A stretch of DNA of 64,000 nucleotides, from positions 667,001-731,000 of the forward strand of contig JBBBDQ010001944.1 in the NCBI GenBank assembly GCA_037127315.1, given 5' to 3'. Every line of letters starts with the position of its first letter. The stretch's first letter is position 1. The notes below the pieces were generated by a model. The model was given only the letters and a program-made list of their open reading frames with translations, searched no databases and was not told the origin of the DNA. This DNA comes from Ascarosepion bandense (lineage: Eukaryota > Mollusca > Cephalopoda > Sepiida > Sepiidae). Made by a program: the position numbers and the translations under genes. Shown here piece after piece: positions 63,895-64,000 of the stretch.

Positions 63895-64000
63895 TTGTTT
63901 TGTTTTTATGGCAAATCAACCTCAGCGGGTCATTTATTGCCAACTAAATTTTATTTATTTATTGCTGGTAATACCTTTTTCTTCCAACAATTTATTGTTT
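63895..64000 (-). mobile_element. 3' end of a composite 5S-tRNA SINE, cut by the window edge
   Basis: TTTTTATGGCAAATCAACCT, CAGCGGGTCATTTATTGCCA and TTATTGCTGGTAATACCTTT complement the 3' region of copies 2 and 3. The 5S and tRNA modules would lie beyond 64000. Confidence 0.75.

Overview
The window looks like non-coding, repeat-saturated nuclear DNA from a mollusc, most likely an octopod cephalopod. That assignment is inference. It rests on a ~300-bp tRNA-headed SINE like the octopus tRNA-derived SINEs, very abundant (TA)n arrays, old LINE, RTE-type and Penelope-like remnants, and the absence of bacterial-style genes, operons or long conserved host ORFs. I found no intact host gene. The best non-transposon coding candidate is one possible exon on the minus strand near 61.4-61.74 kb.

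Layout. 0-6 kb: an RTE-type fragment, a decayed Penelope-like element (PLE) between two ~290-bp direct repeats, then a LINE reverse-transcriptase pseudogene next to an apparent uninterrupted copy of its insertion site. 7-15 kb: hairpin-rich DNA, several tRNA-derived SINEs (SINE-A), LINE 3' ends and a minus-strand PLE remnant. 15-19.6 kb: two more PLE remnants, one between ~600-bp inverted arms, and a second inverted-repeat pair. 19.6-23 kb: SINE-B units whose 3' ends run into (TA)n arrays, plus a transposon 5' end. 23-26 kb: a LINE copy, two ORF-less LINE derivatives (tandem ~150-bp 5'-end monomers joined directly to the LINE 3' end) and a 90-bp satellite. 26.6-29 kb: an RTE copy split by a foldback element with an 8-bp target duplication, then a SINE-A split by a 233-bp insert with a 14-bp duplication. 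30-33 kb: a minisatellite-bearing element invaded by a LINE that was itself invaded by a SINE. 34-43 kb: a 3'-truncated LINE, a 5S-tRNA composite SINE, RTE fragments and copies of another repeat (family R). 45-52 kb: two tandem 5S rRNA-like pseudogenes, a mariner remnant with a six-fold 49-bp array at one end, a near-full-length minus-strand LINE (~3.4 kb) and an RTE 3' end with a (GAA)n tail. 52-64 kb: more SINEs, two further 5S-tRNA composites, a ~0.86-kb (GATA)n higher-order array, and LINE/RTE fragments to the end.

Nothing here works as a pathway. The interactions visible are between mobile elements: nested insertions that give relative ages, probable use of LINE machinery by non-autonomous derivatives, and microsatellites growing from SINE tails or fixed internal sites. 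The strongest leads for something undescribed are the monomer-array LINE derivatives (24.1-24.6 and 25.2-26.1 kb), the 5S-tRNA composite SINE (37.9, 54.8 and 58.0 kb, plus a tail at the window edge), the inverted-arm PLE structure (16.9-18.8 kb) and the asymmetric mariner end (46.7-47.5 kb). All family calls were made by eye from motifs and cross-copy similarity inside the window; no database search was run.
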